From an uncultured Methanoregula sp. (lineage in GTDB: Archaea; Halobacteriota; Methanomicrobia; Methanomicrobiales; Methanospirillaceae), in contig NZ_OY763919.1 in assembly GCF_963667735.1 (NCBI RefSeq), positions 1,985,539 through 2,049,538 of the forward strand: a stretch of 64,000 nt of DNA, given 5' to 3'. Position 1 is the first letter of the stretch, and every line of letters begins with the position of its first letter. The position numbers and the translations under genes are program-made. Below the pieces are notes generated by a model. The model saw only the letters and a list, made by a program, of their open reading frames with translations, did not search any database and had not been told where the DNA came from. Positions 27,261 to 36,695 of the stretch are shown in pieces.

Positions 27261-28622
27261 TTAGATGAGTGAGGCAATATTATTTTTAACTGCATTTATT
27301 GCCCCCGCATTGTTGTGTGATGTATCTCCATGATACGAAGGAGACGAATATTCATGCGTATTGATTGAAGACCCGTAATATCCGCTCCACATTACCGTGT
27401 ACTGCGGCAGCGGGGTGTACCAGGCATACGCTTTGTTCGTTCCTGAAGAATCCTCATGGTCTGCATTGAAGATATGTCCGATTTCGTGGATAACACAATA
27501 TCTGCGGGCATGTAGTGAGCCGTCATAGACATGAATTGGCAGACCATCATCGGTATCCGTGACCATCTGTGACCATGCGTACCTGCAATATTCGCCGGGA
27601 TAACTTCCATATCCCCAGGCGGCTCCCTGATTTCCGGCATCGGTACCCTTTTTATCATATCCCCCAAGATAAACAGCGATATCAGCATTATTTGAATTAA
27701 GGTAACTTGCCGGGAAGATCGTGTGGAAAGTATTCAGAGGATCAGTTGTAATTGATGGATTGTTTGAGAGCAGAGTTCGTTTCGTGGCATCATAACTGAC
27801 AATGTTGAATATCACCTGAATATCAGCGCGATCATACTGATACGATGCCATGGACATAATCTGGTTGGCAGAACTGACCCAGTTCGCTTCCTGTGTATAA
27901 AATGCATTATCGGTTGCAATGAGGATGTTCACCGTGGCATAACTTAATACAGAGTTCGTTGTCGCCAAATTCCTCACAATCGGCTGGGTACTCAGTGTTA
28001 CTCCTGGGGGAAGTGGTGCCAGACCCTGGTCAACCGGGTTTGCTTTTTTACTATTGATCACGTTTTTCGAGCTGTACACAATATGAAGCGGATGGGATGC
28101 TTTCTCTGTGTTAATACGGTTCTCGACAGGGACAATCGTAATCGTCTCATTGTCAAGTTCCAGATACCCTTGTACTACTTTTCCGCCAAACGTAAACAGG
28201 GCAAGAGACTTATCCATCCCTTCGATTTTTCCGGAGTATGAATCAATCCCGTCATCAATATTTTCAAAGTTCATCCGCTCGAGAATCAGGAAATTCGGTT
28301 TCCCGTAAATCATTATGGGAATCCGGTTCGTCCCTTTATTTTTCAGCTGGATATTTTCAAACTGAATGATATCCAGACTCTTTATGGTCTTGGGTATATT
28401 CAGTTCAGCATATTGTTCCAGAGATTTCGTGGAATTGATATTGCTTGCATCAATTCCCGATGCGATAATCGTTGTTTTCCCCTCAATAGTCAATGGAATA
28501 TTCTGGTATTGTTCACCCGTGGATATCATGTTAAAATCTTCCGCTGCGTTCACCATCGGTACCATCGCCATCCCGGCCAGCAGCAGTGCGAGCAGGACGA
28601 CTACCGTTTTGTGTATGTTCAT
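27261..28622 (-). CDS. Secreted zinc metalloprotease, metzincin-like
   Basis: 453 residues. Signal peptide 1-26 (VVLLALLLAGMAMVPMVNA). The catalytic zinc motif is HEIGHIFNADHED near residue 380, the long HExxHxxxxxH form, and YTVMWSGYYGSS about 30 residues later is in the place of the Met-turn, so this is metzincin-like. The first roughly 200 residues form a prodomain-like beta-rich region. Low Arg and high Asn content are typical of exported proteins. Probably activated outside the cell; substrate unknown. Confidence 0.82.
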   Translation of the reverse strand: MNIHKTVVVLLALLLAGMAMVPMVNAAEDFNMISTGEQYQNIPLTIEGKTTIIASGIDASNINSTKSLEQYAELNIPKTIKSLDIIQFENIQLKNKGTNRIPIMIYGKPNFLILERMNFENIDDGIDSYSGKIEGMDKSLALFTFGGKVVQGYLELDNETITIVPVENRINTEKASHPLHIVYSSKNVINSKKANPVDQGLAPLPPGVTLSTQPIVRNLATTNSVLSYATVNILIATDNAFYTQEANWVSSANQIMSMASYQYDRADIQVIFNIVSYDATKRTLLSNNPSITTDPLNTFHTIFPASYLNSNNADIAVYLGGYDKKGTDAGNQGAAWGYGSYPGEYCRYAWSQMVTDTDDGLPIHVYDGSLHARRYCVIHEIGHIFNADHEDSSGTNKAYAWYTPLPQYTVMWSGYYGSSINTHEYSSPSYHGDTSHNNAGAINAVKNNIASLI

Positions 28623-29106
28623 TTTTTGTCAACTCCTCGCATGTTTCCATGCGCTTCGCTCGCAAGGCACAGGGAAAACCTTCATAGGAATGGAAGATAA
28701 TTATCTCATGCCTACGGGCGGGACCGGGTTCAACACAAAGTTCGTCGCTTGGTGAGCCCGTTCTCTTCTTTTTGGGACAACCACCGGTTATCCACAGGGA
28801 GCAATTTGTAAAATTATATTAAATATTTTATTACCCAGTACCTTACCCTTTTTGGAATGTTCCGGACTTCACTCCGTTGCCTGGCGCAATTTTCTCAGCA
28901 TTCCCGGTGGCTCCTCCCGTCACCGACCCCGACGCCCGCACCGCGATCAATTGCATGAACGGACCGGGATCTTCTCTGGTAGCCCTCCCTCCGCAAAAGT
29001 GAGTAAGGTGCCGGTTTTTTCCCGCCCGTGCCCGGTGCCTTACGGGAACTCATCAACCGGCCTGATCACTTCCTTTTTATTCCGCATGTAACAACCATTA
29101 ATCACG
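28623..29106. other. Intergenic region with partial repeat A copy
   Basis: The AT-rich part at 28800-28850 is the likely promoter for the metalloprotease or its neighbour. Positions 28979-29047 (AGCCCTCCCTCCGCAAAAGT onward) match part of repeat A (18822-18893). No gene seen. Confidence 0.45.
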
Positions 29107-29691
29107 ATGATCGACCTCCTGATTGCACGACTGAAGGGTTTTCTTCTTGATCCTGTTGAAACCTTCCGGAAGAGCCGCAACGATGACTCGCGTCTCCTCG
29201 TCATCTATTTTGGCGCACTTTTCCTGCTCAATGCAATCCTATCGGTACTCAGCGGATTATTTTTCGGGGTCGGGAATATGCTATTACCTTCTGGAATGTC
29301 CCTGGGAGCTGCGGCCAGGCTCACGGGTTTTTTCATTCTTATGATTTACAGTGTAATTTTTATCCTCCTCCTTTCCGCATGGATTCACCTCTGGGTGTAT
29401 CTTTTTGGCGGGCGCAAGGGAATCATGCAGACCTTCAAAGCGATTCTCTATGGGGATACCCCAAATCTTCTCCTCGGATGGATACCGTTCATCGGGATCA
29501 TCTTCACACTCTGGTCACTGGTACTGGGTGTACTGGGAATCCGCGAGCTCCAGGAAATCTGTACCCGTAATGCAGTCCTTGCCGTTACGATAGCCATCAT
29601 CACCCTGCTCATTCCCGTCATTCTGCTGACAGCCTACTTCATGACATCGAATATGGTCTTTATTCCCGTTCCGGTTTCCCTGGGCACATAG
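29107..29691 (+). CDS. YIP1 family membrane protein
   Basis: 194 residues with five hydrophobic segments (about 33-55, 70-95, 98-118, 125-150, 158-180). The N-terminus LIARLKGFLLDPVETFRKSR and the central WIHLWVYLFGGRKG are typical of archaeal YIP1-like proteins. Function in archaea is unknown; the fold is a small polytopic membrane domain. Confidence 0.8.
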   Translation: MIDLLIARLKGFLLDPVETFRKSRNDDSRLLVIYFGALFLLNAILSVLSGLFFGVGNMLLPSGMSLGAAARLTGFFILMIYSVIFILLLSAWIHLWVYLFGGRKGIMQTFKAILYGDTPNLLLGWIPFIGIIFTLWSLVLGVLGIRELQEICTRNAVLAVTIAIITLLIPVILLTAYFMTSNMVFIPVPVSLGT

Positions 29692-29836
29692 GCTTATGAC
29701 CGAATCCGTGAAGGTATATCGGAACCGGAATACATGGAAATGCATTTGCAGATCCGAATATTTCGGGGCAGCGACAGGAATATTCACCATATCCTTATAG
29801 TACGGGAATGACCAATTCCATACAGGGAGAGACATC

Positions 29837-30160
29837 TTGCCCGGACTCATCGCTTCATCCAAAAAGAAAAGCCCGGTCATAAAGAAACTGGCTGCTTCAG
29901 CACCGGCTCTTCGTACACAGTTCGGGGTGAGCAGGATCGGGATCTTCGGTTCATTTGCACGAGGGGAAGAGACCCGTACAAGCGATGTTGATGTTGTCGT
30001 GGATTTTGCCCAGGGACATGCCACGCTGAAAAATTTTGTCGGTCTCGCGGAACAACTCGAAGCCCTCTTCCAGCGCAAAGTCGATCTCATTACAAGCGAA
30101 GGGATCGACAAGTACATCCGCCCCCGGGTCGAGGCCGAGGTGATCTGGGTTGAAGGATGA
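29837..30160 (+). CDS. MNT-type nucleotidyltransferase, antitoxin of a HEPN/MNT pair
   Basis: 107 residues. The minimal nucleotidyltransferase motif is GSFARGEETRTSDVDVVVDF, with the GS and the DxD metal site. MNT proteins AMPylate the HEPN partner and so block it. The start is TTG 29837, supported by GGGAG seven bases upstream; no ATG is suitably placed. It overlaps the HEPN gene by 11 bases. Confidence 0.9.
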   Translation: MPGLIASSKKKSPVIKKLAASAPALRTQFGVSRIGIFGSFARGEETRTSDVDVVVDFAQGHATLKNFVGLAEQLEALFQRKVDLITSEGIDKYIRPRVEAEVIWVEG

Positions 30161-30497
30161 GACGGTCTATCTCCGGCACATTCTCGATGAAATTGCATTC
30201 CTGGAAAAGATAGCGAAAGACCGGACCCTGAAGGATCTTATCGAAGACGATTATTTCAGCCATGCCGTCCGGAGTGCGGTTGAGATTATCGGTGAAGCCG
30301 CAAACAATGTCCCGCTCTTTATAAAATCCGAATACCCGGATGTTCCCTGGAAGGAGATGGCCGCCCTCCGAAACCGGGTTATTCACGGCTATTTCCGAAT
30401 CGATTATTCGATTGTCTGGAACGTGATTGTCCATGACCTTCCGGATGTTGAGCCAAAAATTGCGGCCATTCTGCAAAAAATTGACCAGAAATCCTGA
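30150..30497 (+). CDS. HEPN-domain RNase toxin (HepT/DUF86 family)
   Basis: 115 residues. The RxxxxHxY active site is present as RNRVIHGY near residue 93, and AVEIIGEAANNVPL is typical of DUF86. Start is TTG 30150 inside the end of the MNT gene, giving an 11-base overlap. HepT cleaves RNA when not modified by MntA; this role is from studied family members. Confidence 0.9.
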   Translation: MKDETVYLRHILDEIAFLEKIAKDRTLKDLIEDDYFSHAVRSAVEIIGEAANNVPLFIKSEYPDVPWKEMAALRNRVIHGYFRIDYSIVWNVIVHDLPDVEPKIAAILQKIDQKS

Positions 30498-30626
30498 GTC
30501 CCCTCGCAACGTTATCCCGTCCCAGTTGATCACGGTTTTCTCGTCCCGGGGAGCCCCCCTGGGCATGGCGGGTAGGTGGTATCTCCCCTCCTGGCTGGGA
30601 GGGAGTCATGGTTCGGGCCCGTCAGC

Positions 30627-30875
30627 TTATTTGACTTCCCCCGGTGTTGAAATTATGCAAATACCGATACTCATCTGACAAACAGGTGTACCGATAGGGA
30701 TTTGCGTGGGATTGTTGTGTTGCGTAACCTCGTAATTTTTTGGCACAGGCATTGTTTTCTGCTGCTGAATCTCCACGGTATACCAAGAGGCCCCGGCAAA
30801 GAAACTTCCGGCAATCGATAAGCAGACCATGAACAGCACAAGCCGTGCAAGCGTTGATGGGGTGGATTCAGACAT
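30627..30875 (-). CDS. Small single-pass membrane protein, unknown
   Basis: 82 residues from MSESTPSTLARLVLF. One hydrophobic helix (about 10-33) and an extracytoplasmic tail with two Cys near the end (VCQMSIGICI). GGAG seven bases before ATG 30875 supports the start. No family recognised. Confidence 0.55.
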   Translation of the reverse strand: MSESTPSTLARLVLFMVCLSIAGSFFAGASWYTVEIQQQKTMPVPKNYEVTQHNNPTQIPIGTPVCQMSIGICIISTPGEVK

Positions 30876-31076
30876 GAGAGACTCCGGCCCGGAAGGTATC
30901 TATCCGGTTTTGATCTTCCATGGTATCTGGCACGGTATAAATCCTGGGAATTTTTACGGGATTTGCGGAAGTTTTACAGGGCAGCGGTCATTTCCTTTTG
31001 GATTGATGCAACCGCGGGCGTTCAACGGGGGGACTGTTCATCGCCCTGTGCTGGTGCGATATCCCCGCGGATCTCC

Positions 31077-31442
31077 TCACTCTTTCTTTCCCTGGAACCA
31101 CATCACATAAGGAAATCCGTGTCCGCTCCTGCCGATGCCCAGATCGAAGAGTGCCAGCCGGATTTTTCGCGAGAGGGACCGGGGCTTCGTGCCGGCAAGG
31201 ATGGACTCCCTCGTGACCGGGCCGGACGGAGGGACGAATGCCGAAGGCATGTATGGACATAGCGTTTGTGAAACCATAACATTTCGTGCATTAAGGGTTG
31301 ATTCCATGACCGGTATGATTCTCGAACCCGACTCTCCACCCCCCTGATAACTCAGGTATGCCTCCGCGATCAGGAATGTCCAAGTGATGAAAAACGCGAT
31401 CAGGAAGAACGGTGCCGGTTTGTACAGGGCCTTTGTGTCCAT
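31077..31442 (-). CDS. Possible truncated CPBP-family membrane protein
   Basis: 121 residues. The first 35 (MDTKALYKPAPFFLIAFFIT onward) look like the N-terminus and first helix of CPBP intramembrane protease-like proteins. The remainder is hydrophilic and lacks further helices and the family's Glu-Glu and His motifs, so the gene may be truncated or fused to unrelated sequence. GGAG eight bases upstream of ATG 31442 supports translation. Downstream of the kinase gene on the same strand. Confidence 0.45.
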   Translation of the reverse strand: MDTKALYKPAPFFLIAFFITWTFLIAEAYLSYQGGGESGSRIIPVMESTLNARNVMVSQTLCPYMPSAFVPPSGPVTRESILAGTKPRSLSRKIRLALFDLGIGRSGHGFPYVMWFQGKKE

Positions 31443-31472
31443 GCGGGTTTCTCCGTTCTGCCGGGGTTATTA

Positions 31473-33173
31473 TCACATTCTTTTGGTGGTATTCGATCCC
31501 TTCGCACGGGGCCGGCTTTGCCTTTTAATCCTGTTCACGACCCTCTCGGCATCCTGGATCAGCTCAGCCGGGATCTCATCGCTGCCGGAATCCAGCAGCT
31601 GGTTCAGGCGCATGACCATCTCTTCCATTCCCAAATCTCCGCTTCCGGTCACGCAGGTCAGGATATCCGATGCAAGCGAGCAGGCTCTGGAAATATTCCC
31701 GCATTTGATGTTGATGAGCAGGATCTCGCCGTAGAAGAAATCGTACTGCAGCAGATCCCCGCTCTTTTTCCACTCAGCGAAGATCTGGTCACAGGACCGG
31801 TTGAGTATATCGACAAGAGCTGCCTGGAGTTCAGACACCGACTGGTACCGCAGGGCAGGATCCTTTTTCAGGCATTGTTCAATGACCGGGCTTAAGTCTT
31901 CTGCATCGGGGTTGATCTCAACCGGGCTTTGTGGCTCCCGCATGAGAATGCCGGTCATGATGTCCTGGGCGCTCTCCCCCGGAAACGGCTGTTCCCCGGT
32001 AACTAATTCATACAGAATGACGCCGAGCTGCCAGATATCGGTCCGCTCATCCTTGTGCTGGTGGTTGATCTGTTCGGGAGCCGCAAAGGAGGGCGTGAAT
32101 ATGGTTGTTGTCGTCATCGTGGGCTGGCCGATCTCCTTTGAGAGTCCCCAGTCGGATATCTTCGGGACCCAGTCCTTGAGAAGGATATTCTCCGGTTTCA
32201 GGTCACGGTGGATCAGGCCCTGGGCATGCGTGAACTTCAAGCCCTCGCAGACCCCGAAGATCAGCATCTCCGCCTCGATACAGGTCAGCGGCCGTGCAAG
32301 GCAGGCAAGCGAGGAGTCGCAGTACTCCAGCTCAAGATACGGGACCGGCATGATGTTGTAATCGTACACCCTGACAATGTTCGGGTGCGACAACTTGGTC
32401 CAGTTCTGGATCTCGGCGATAAAGGATTTGCCGGTTGTTGAGTTCATCACAAGGGGGACCTTGACTGCAACAATGTTCCCGTCTCTTCTTTTTGCTCTGA
32501 ATACCGCCGCAAACCCTCCCTTGCCAATGAATTCTGCATCAGGGTACCGCTCCGACAGTTCCGGCGGCAGGTGCTGGAACGAGTCCTGGCGCTGGAGGTC
32601 CCGGTCGGGGGGGAGGGTGCTTGGCGCAACCACGGTCTCCCGGGAGGAGATCACGGGAGCCGGCGGGTCGTTCTTTGTGCTCTTTTTCCATCGGTATATG
32701 CCATATGATACGGCTCCAAGGATGCAGATCGCGACAAGAACGATGACTATGGGAAGAAGGGATCCCCCGTTGTTGGCAGCGGGGGGTGCTGCAGGGGACT
32801 GCTCGGTGGCAGATCCTGCAGTAGCAACTCCCGGCGTGTTTTTCCCTGTAATGCTGGTGTTCTTCTGTACGGGCGTTTCCACCGGTATCGTCTGGGTCAC
32901 GGGTGCCTTGGTCGGGACTGTCGTTCCTGCGCCGGTTGTAGTATTTACGGTCTGTCCTGGCGGGCTGACGGGATTTTCAGAGGGCATCCGGTTCTGCTGC
33001 CCCTGTCCGGGACCCGCATTCGCCGGGGTGCCGGGCCCGGAGGGCTGTGCGTTCCCCTGTCCCTGACCTCCGCCGGGCACGACCGCCCCTGCTTCACCAT
33101 ATACCGGGACGATCAGCACCATAATGCAGAGTGCGAGAACGGCAGGGGCAAGTGCGTGTGATAACTTCATCAT
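31473..33173 (-). CDS. Membrane-anchored Ser/Thr protein kinase (Hanks type), receptor-like
   Basis: 566 residues. Signal peptide about 1-27, a low-complexity Gly/Pro/Gln/Thr-rich outer region (about 28-135), a transmembrane helix (LLPIVIVLVAICILGAVSYG) near 140-160, then a cytoplasmic kinase domain about 210-465: GKGGFAAVF, the VAVKVP Lys, HRDLKPEN catalytic loop, SDWGLSKE in place of DFG, and APEQ. The C-terminal 100 residues are helical. Orientation is the reverse of most bacterial PknB-type kinases, whose sensor domain follows the kinase. MM start at 33173 has GAGG six bases upstream; the frame is open 17 codons further. Confidence 0.88.
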   Translation of the reverse strand: MMKLSHALAPAVLALCIMVLIVPVYGEAGAVVPGGGQGQGNAQPSGPGTPANAGPGQGQQNRMPSENPVSPPGQTVNTTTGAGTTVPTKAPVTQTIPVETPVQKNTSITGKNTPGVATAGSATEQSPAAPPAANNGGSLLPIVIVLVAICILGAVSYGIYRWKKSTKNDPPAPVISSRETVVAPSTLPPDRDLQRQDSFQHLPPELSERYPDAEFIGKGGFAAVFRAKRRDGNIVAVKVPLVMNSTTGKSFIAEIQNWTKLSHPNIVRVYDYNIMPVPYLELEYCDSSLACLARPLTCIEAEMLIFGVCEGLKFTHAQGLIHRDLKPENILLKDWVPKISDWGLSKEIGQPTMTTTTIFTPSFAAPEQINHQHKDERTDIWQLGVILYELVTGEQPFPGESAQDIMTGILMREPQSPVEINPDAEDLSPVIEQCLKKDPALRYQSVSELQAALVDILNRSCDQIFAEWKKSGDLLQYDFFYGEILLINIKCGNISRACSLASDILTCVTGSGDLGMEEMVMRLNQLLDSGSDEIPAELIQDAERVVNRIKRQSRPRAKGSNTTKRM

Positions 33174-33540
33174 GGGATCCTCGTTTCGGATAATCCTCTC
33201 GTTACGGGAATGCGGGTTTGTCATGTAAACGTACAGCGTTATTATTTAAAGACCTGCGGAACTCCCGGCGCACGCACCGCAATCGATCCCATCCATGGAT
33301 CTCCTTAACCGAAGATCCCACAACAGGCCCTTCTTTCATGTTCCGATACGAGTGGTCGATCCGGGAAGCGATCGCCTTCTGGAACATGGCTACATATGAC
33401 CTCTCCTATCCGGCGGGAAAACACCATCAAATGCGAAAAACTCACCCGCATTTCCGGGAATTCTTCCCTCTGAATGCGACCCGGCAGAACTCCCGGCCGC
33501 AATTCTCCGACGGAGAATGGGTATGGCGGGAGATCCCCGG
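33174..33540. other. Intergenic region, nothing recognised
   Basis: Short frames only. A segment near 33265-33300 (CGCACGCACCGCAATCGATC) resembles 28930-28955, hinting at another low-copy dispersed sequence. Confidence 0.3.
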
Positions 33541-34074
33541 TCATCCGTTCGGCACCGGATCGTTCGCAGCATCAGGAATGACAATACCAGCACGGAAAAA
33601 TTTACAGGGAACCTTAGTTATGTTGAATGCCCTTCCCGTTGCAGCGATGTGGCTGTATATACGGCTTGCATCCGACTGATTGACCCGCTCATCCGGATTC
33701 AGCAGGATAACGATCGAACCATCGGCGTTGTCCTTCCCATACCCGATAATCAGCCCCTGCGGGTAAAACCATGGGCTGACATCTGCTTTTGATGCGTTGA
33801 TGAATGCATCCATGAGGGCAGGATTATCAAGAAAAACCGTTCGATCCGGATTACTCGTATCGAGGCCGAATGATGCAAAGACCGGTTCTTCAGGAGCGGA
33901 TGATGGTTTCATGGACGGCGGGAATGGGGATGGCGACACATATGGTTGTGACGTATTTACCGTCATTCTCGGGACCTCGTTCTGTTTGATGGTATCGGGG
34001 ACGAGAATACAAAGACCAATAATCACTCCCAGAATTATTATCCCGGTACTTACGTTTTGGTAAATTCTGTTCAC
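33541..34074 (-). CDS. Hypothetical exported or membrane-anchored protein
   Basis: 177 residues. One N-terminal hydrophobic helix (about 9-28, TGIIILGVIIGLCILVP), a Pro/Ser-rich linker, then a mixed alpha/beta domain (SFGLDTSNPDRTVFLDNPA onward) ending in NDPVPNG. The start is GTG 34074. No family recognised. A single gene between the kinase and the FMN reductase, same strand. Confidence 0.65.
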   Translation of the reverse strand: MNRIYQNVSTGIIILGVIIGLCILVPDTIKQNEVPRMTVNTSQPYVSPSPFPPSMKPSSAPEEPVFASFGLDTSNPDRTVFLDNPALMDAFINASKADVSPWFYPQGLIIGYGKDNADGSIVILLNPDERVNQSDASRIYSHIAATGRAFNITKVPCKFFRAGIVIPDAANDPVPNG

Positions 34075-34174
34075 CCATTTTTAGAGAAATCCTTCTTACT
34101 TCAGACCCGAAGAAAAAAGAACCGGCAGGATTTTTATGTGAATCCGGTTTTTTATTGTGGCAATCCGCGCCGGT

Positions 34175-34729
34175 TCATGCCGGCACGTGCTGTTGTACCC
34201 ACGCGATATAGTGATCCATCCAGTTCTGCAGGAATTTTCTGCTGGCTTCATTGAGGTTTCCGGCCTCATCGAACATTCCTTCCCGGACCTGGAGATAGGC
34301 TTCCGGCTGGCGGAGCACGGCAACATCCAGGAACGAGAGAACATTGCGCAGGTGCTGCTGGGCCATGGCAGTGCCGGCAGCCCCCGGAGAGATGCCAAGG
34401 ATGCCTGCAGGTTTTCCCGCCCACACGCTCTGGCCGGCAGGTCGCGACCCGTGATCCAGGGCATTCTTGAGCACGCCGGGGATTGAACGGTTGTACTCCG
34501 GTGTCACGATAAGGATGGCATCAGCCGACTGGATCTCCCGCTTCATCTTTCGTACGGTTTCAGCCGGGTTCTCATCGTCATCCTGGTTATACAGGGGAAG
34601 GTCGCCTATCCCGACCCGCGTGAAGGAAAAAGACGGGGGTGAGAGTTTCACGATGGCAGATGCAAGTTTTTTGTTGAATGAATCTTTCCGGAGGCTTCCG
34701 ACAATTAGGGCGATCTGGTAGGTGCGCAT
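34175..34729 (-). CDS. NAD(P)H-dependent FMN reductase (ChrR/YieF type)
   Basis: 184 residues from MRTYQIALIVGSLRKDSFNK, the flavin phosphate-binding loop GSLRKDS. The second signature is TPEYNRSIPGVLKNALDHGS, typical of the NADPH-dependent FMN reductase family. Cytoplasmic, FMN-bound, reduces quinones or metals in studied members. The frame is open upstream, but ATG 34729 fits the family length. Confidence 0.92.
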   Translation of the reverse strand: MRTYQIALIVGSLRKDSFNKKLASAIVKLSPPSFSFTRVGIGDLPLYNQDDDENPAETVRKMKREIQSADAILIVTPEYNRSIPGVLKNALDHGSRPAGQSVWAGKPAGILGISPGAAGTAMAQQHLRNVLSFLDVAVLRQPEAYLQVREGMFDEAGNLNEASRKFLQNWMDHYIAWVQQHVPA

Positions 34730-35023
34730 ACTTCCACTCTCTTGCTCACTATCCGTGTTCACTCGCAGCTTCATATAATTCACCATAGCCGGGTCCGGCA
34801 TCGCACGAAACATCCGGCCGGGGCACAGCACCGGCCAGATGGCAGTCGGCCTTTCTTCGAACGGAAAAGAAGCTCTTTTCGGCGGGCGATCATTGCAATT
34901 TTGGATGAGCGAATCTGCCCCCGTACGGATTCCCGGTCTGTGGTATCACAAGAAGGCATATAACCTCATTCTGACAAGAGACCACGACAAGTCTGGTGAA
35001 TTCAGCCAGGCAGGAGATCGTAT

Positions 35024-35242
35024 ATGGGTAATTATCATTTTTGCAGGGATTGTGAATACGTCAAGACCCGGATGGTTGCGGGCCTCAACGGGGCGACCGT
35101 CAAAGAACTGTCATGCCCGGCCCGGTTCAACCCGCGGGAAGGGAAGTGGCTTCCGGTGAATGGGGTAAATCCACACGAATGCCCGCGGAATGAAAATTTC
35201 ATGCGAATCCAGAAACAGTCAGATGAACGCCAGCTCCGGTGA
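35024..35242 (+). CDS. Small Cys-containing protein, unknown
   Basis: 72 residues from MGNYHFCRDCEYVKTR. CRDC near the N-terminus and Cys at about 31 and 53 could bind one zinc. A GGAG ten bases before the ATG supports translation. It precedes the TFB gene by 107 bp on the same strand. Confidence 0.65.
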   Translation: MGNYHFCRDCEYVKTRMVAGLNGATVKELSCPARFNPREGKWLPVNGVNPHECPRNENFMRIQKQSDERQLR

Positions 35243-35349
35243 ATATACCGTATTGAAAACTCATAACCAGCACGACCTTTCCGAAAAAAGGCCGGGTCTG
35301 CTGCAGAAAATGCGAACAACCAACCGATCATCATCCGGGATTTGAGTGA

Positions 35350-36363
35350 ATGCAGGAAATAGAGGAAACTGAAAAATTAAGACTCCTTCAGTCTGAACGG
35401 GAATCGTTCAAATCCCGAACAAAACAGAGAGAACTGGAGAAGAAAGCGGAAAACCAGACCGAAACTTCCTGTCCGGAGTGCGGCAGCCGCGTGCTTGTCC
35501 ACGACCGCGAACGGGCAGAACTGGTCTGCCGGAGCTGCGGGCTCGTCATTGATGACGAGTTCATCGACCGCGGTCCCGAGTGGCGGGCTTTCGATCATGA
35601 CCAGCGGATGAAACGGGCCCGTACCGGTGCACCGATGACCCTCACCATCCATGACAAGGGTCTCTCCACCATGATCGACTGGCGCAACAAGGACTCGTTT
35701 GGCAGGTCGATCTCTTCCAAGAACCGGGCCCAGCTCTACCGTCTCCGCAAATGGCAGCGCCGGATCCGTGTCAGCAACGCCACCGAGCGGAATCTTGCCT
35801 TCGCACTCTCGGAACTGGACCGGATGTCCTCAGCCCTTGGCCTGCCGCGGAACATCCGCGAGAACTCAGCCCGGGTGTACCGCGATGCAGTTGACAAAAA
35901 CCTGATCCGCGGACGGAGCATCGAAGGCGTTGCGGCAGCAGCGCTCTATGCAGCCTGCCGGCAGTGCAGCGTGCCCCGCACGCTCGATGAGATCGCGGAA
36001 GTCTCCCGCGTATCGAGAAAAGAGATCGGCAGGACGTACCGGTTCATCTCCCGTGAACTTGGCTTAAGGCTCCTGCCAACATCCCCGCTCGATTATGTGC
36101 CCCGGTTCTGCTCGGGCCTCGCCCTCCATGGAGAGGTCCAGAGCCGGACCATCGAGATCCTCCGGCAGGCCTCCGAGCGTGAACTGACAAGCGGCAGGGG
36201 GCCGACCAGTGTAGCGTCCGCGGCGATCTACATTGCCTGCATCCTGAGCGGGGAGCGGCGCACCCAGCGCGAAGTTGCGGAAGTTGCGGGAGTAACCGAG
36301 GTCACCATAAGGAACCGGTACAAGGAACTGGCAGAAAAACTGGATATCGAGATCAGTCTCTGA
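35350..36363 (+). CDS. tfb: Transcription initiation factor IIB (TFB)
   Basis: Archaeal TFIIB: bridges TBP-bound promoters and RNA polymerase. 337 residues. The N-terminal zinc ribbon is [10 protein letters not shown] with CRSCGLVID about 17 residues later, followed by the B-reader/linker (RGPEWRAFD). Two cyclin-fold repeats follow (about 145-230 and 240-330), with the expected [12 protein letters not shown] and [14 protein letters not shown] helices. About 25 extra charged residues precede the ribbon (from [16 protein letters not shown]), so a later start is possible, but no better ribosome site is seen. Confidence 0.97.
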   Translation: MQEIEETEKLRLLQSERESFKSRTKQRELEKKAENQTETSCPECGSRVLVHDRERAELVCRSCGLVIDDEFIDRGPEWRAFDHDQRMKRARTGAPMTLTIHDKGLSTMIDWRNKDSFGRSISSKNRAQLYRLRKWQRRIRVSNATERNLAFALSELDRMSSALGLPRNIRENSARVYRDAVDKNLIRGRSIEGVAAAALYAACRQCSVPRTLDEIAEVSRVSRKEIGRTYRFISRELGLRLLPTSPLDYVPRFCSGLALHGEVQSRTIEILRQASERELTSGRGPTSVASAAIYIACILSGERRTQREVAEVAGVTEVTIRNRYKELAEKLDIEISL

Positions 36364-36366
36364 TCC

Positions 36367-36374
36367 TTTTTTTT
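36367..36374 (+). terminator. T8 tract after TFB
   Basis: Oligo-T run three bases past the TFB stop codon, a typical archaeal terminator. Confidence 0.5.
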
Positions 36375-36383
36375 ATTTGTGTC

Positions 36384-36695
36384 TCACCGGAAATGCTGCG
36401 GAAGATACGTGTGCCTAAAGCGGGCATAGGTGTATCCGGTCCCCTGCACCGGCCAGTACTCCCGCCCGGCCCGCCACCCCTGTATATATTCCGGTGAAGA
36501 TTTTTCTGAATCCGGAATTCCCGGGCCGGGCAGGATTTCTGAAACCTGCACCCGTGTCTGTAGCCGCGAGAGCTTCTGCTGGCTGCGGGGGTTATGAAGT
36601 GTCCTGACTCCCGCTTTCGTGAAATTCTCTGTGAACTCTTTCTGCAAGAAGGTCTGTTTCCTCGGATCGTGAGTCCAGTCGTTGCAGCACAGCAT
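36384..36695 (-). CDS. Possible small protein after the response regulator (start uncertain)
   Basis: A 103-codon frame that overlaps the last 104 bases of the response-regulator gene. The part outside the overlap reads like a real protein (SPEYIQGWRAGREYWPVQGT and then YARFRHTYLPQHFR). No convincing start codon lies near the end of the upstream gene, so this may be a fragment. Confidence 0.3.
   Translation of the reverse strand: MLCCNDWTHDPRKQTFLQKEFTENFTKAGVRTLHNPRSQQKLSRLQTRVQVSEILPGPGIPDSEKSSPEYIQGWRAGREYWPVQGTGYTYARFRHTYLPQHFR

Noticed and set aside
28700..28760. GGTTCAAC-containing stretch resembling a tRNA T-arm
   Set aside because: No acceptor, D or anticodon stem can be folded around it.
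33218..33679. 153-codon plus-strand frame
   Set aside because: Starts in the intergenic region and runs antisense into the hypothetical gene at 33541-34074; no ribosome site or family match.
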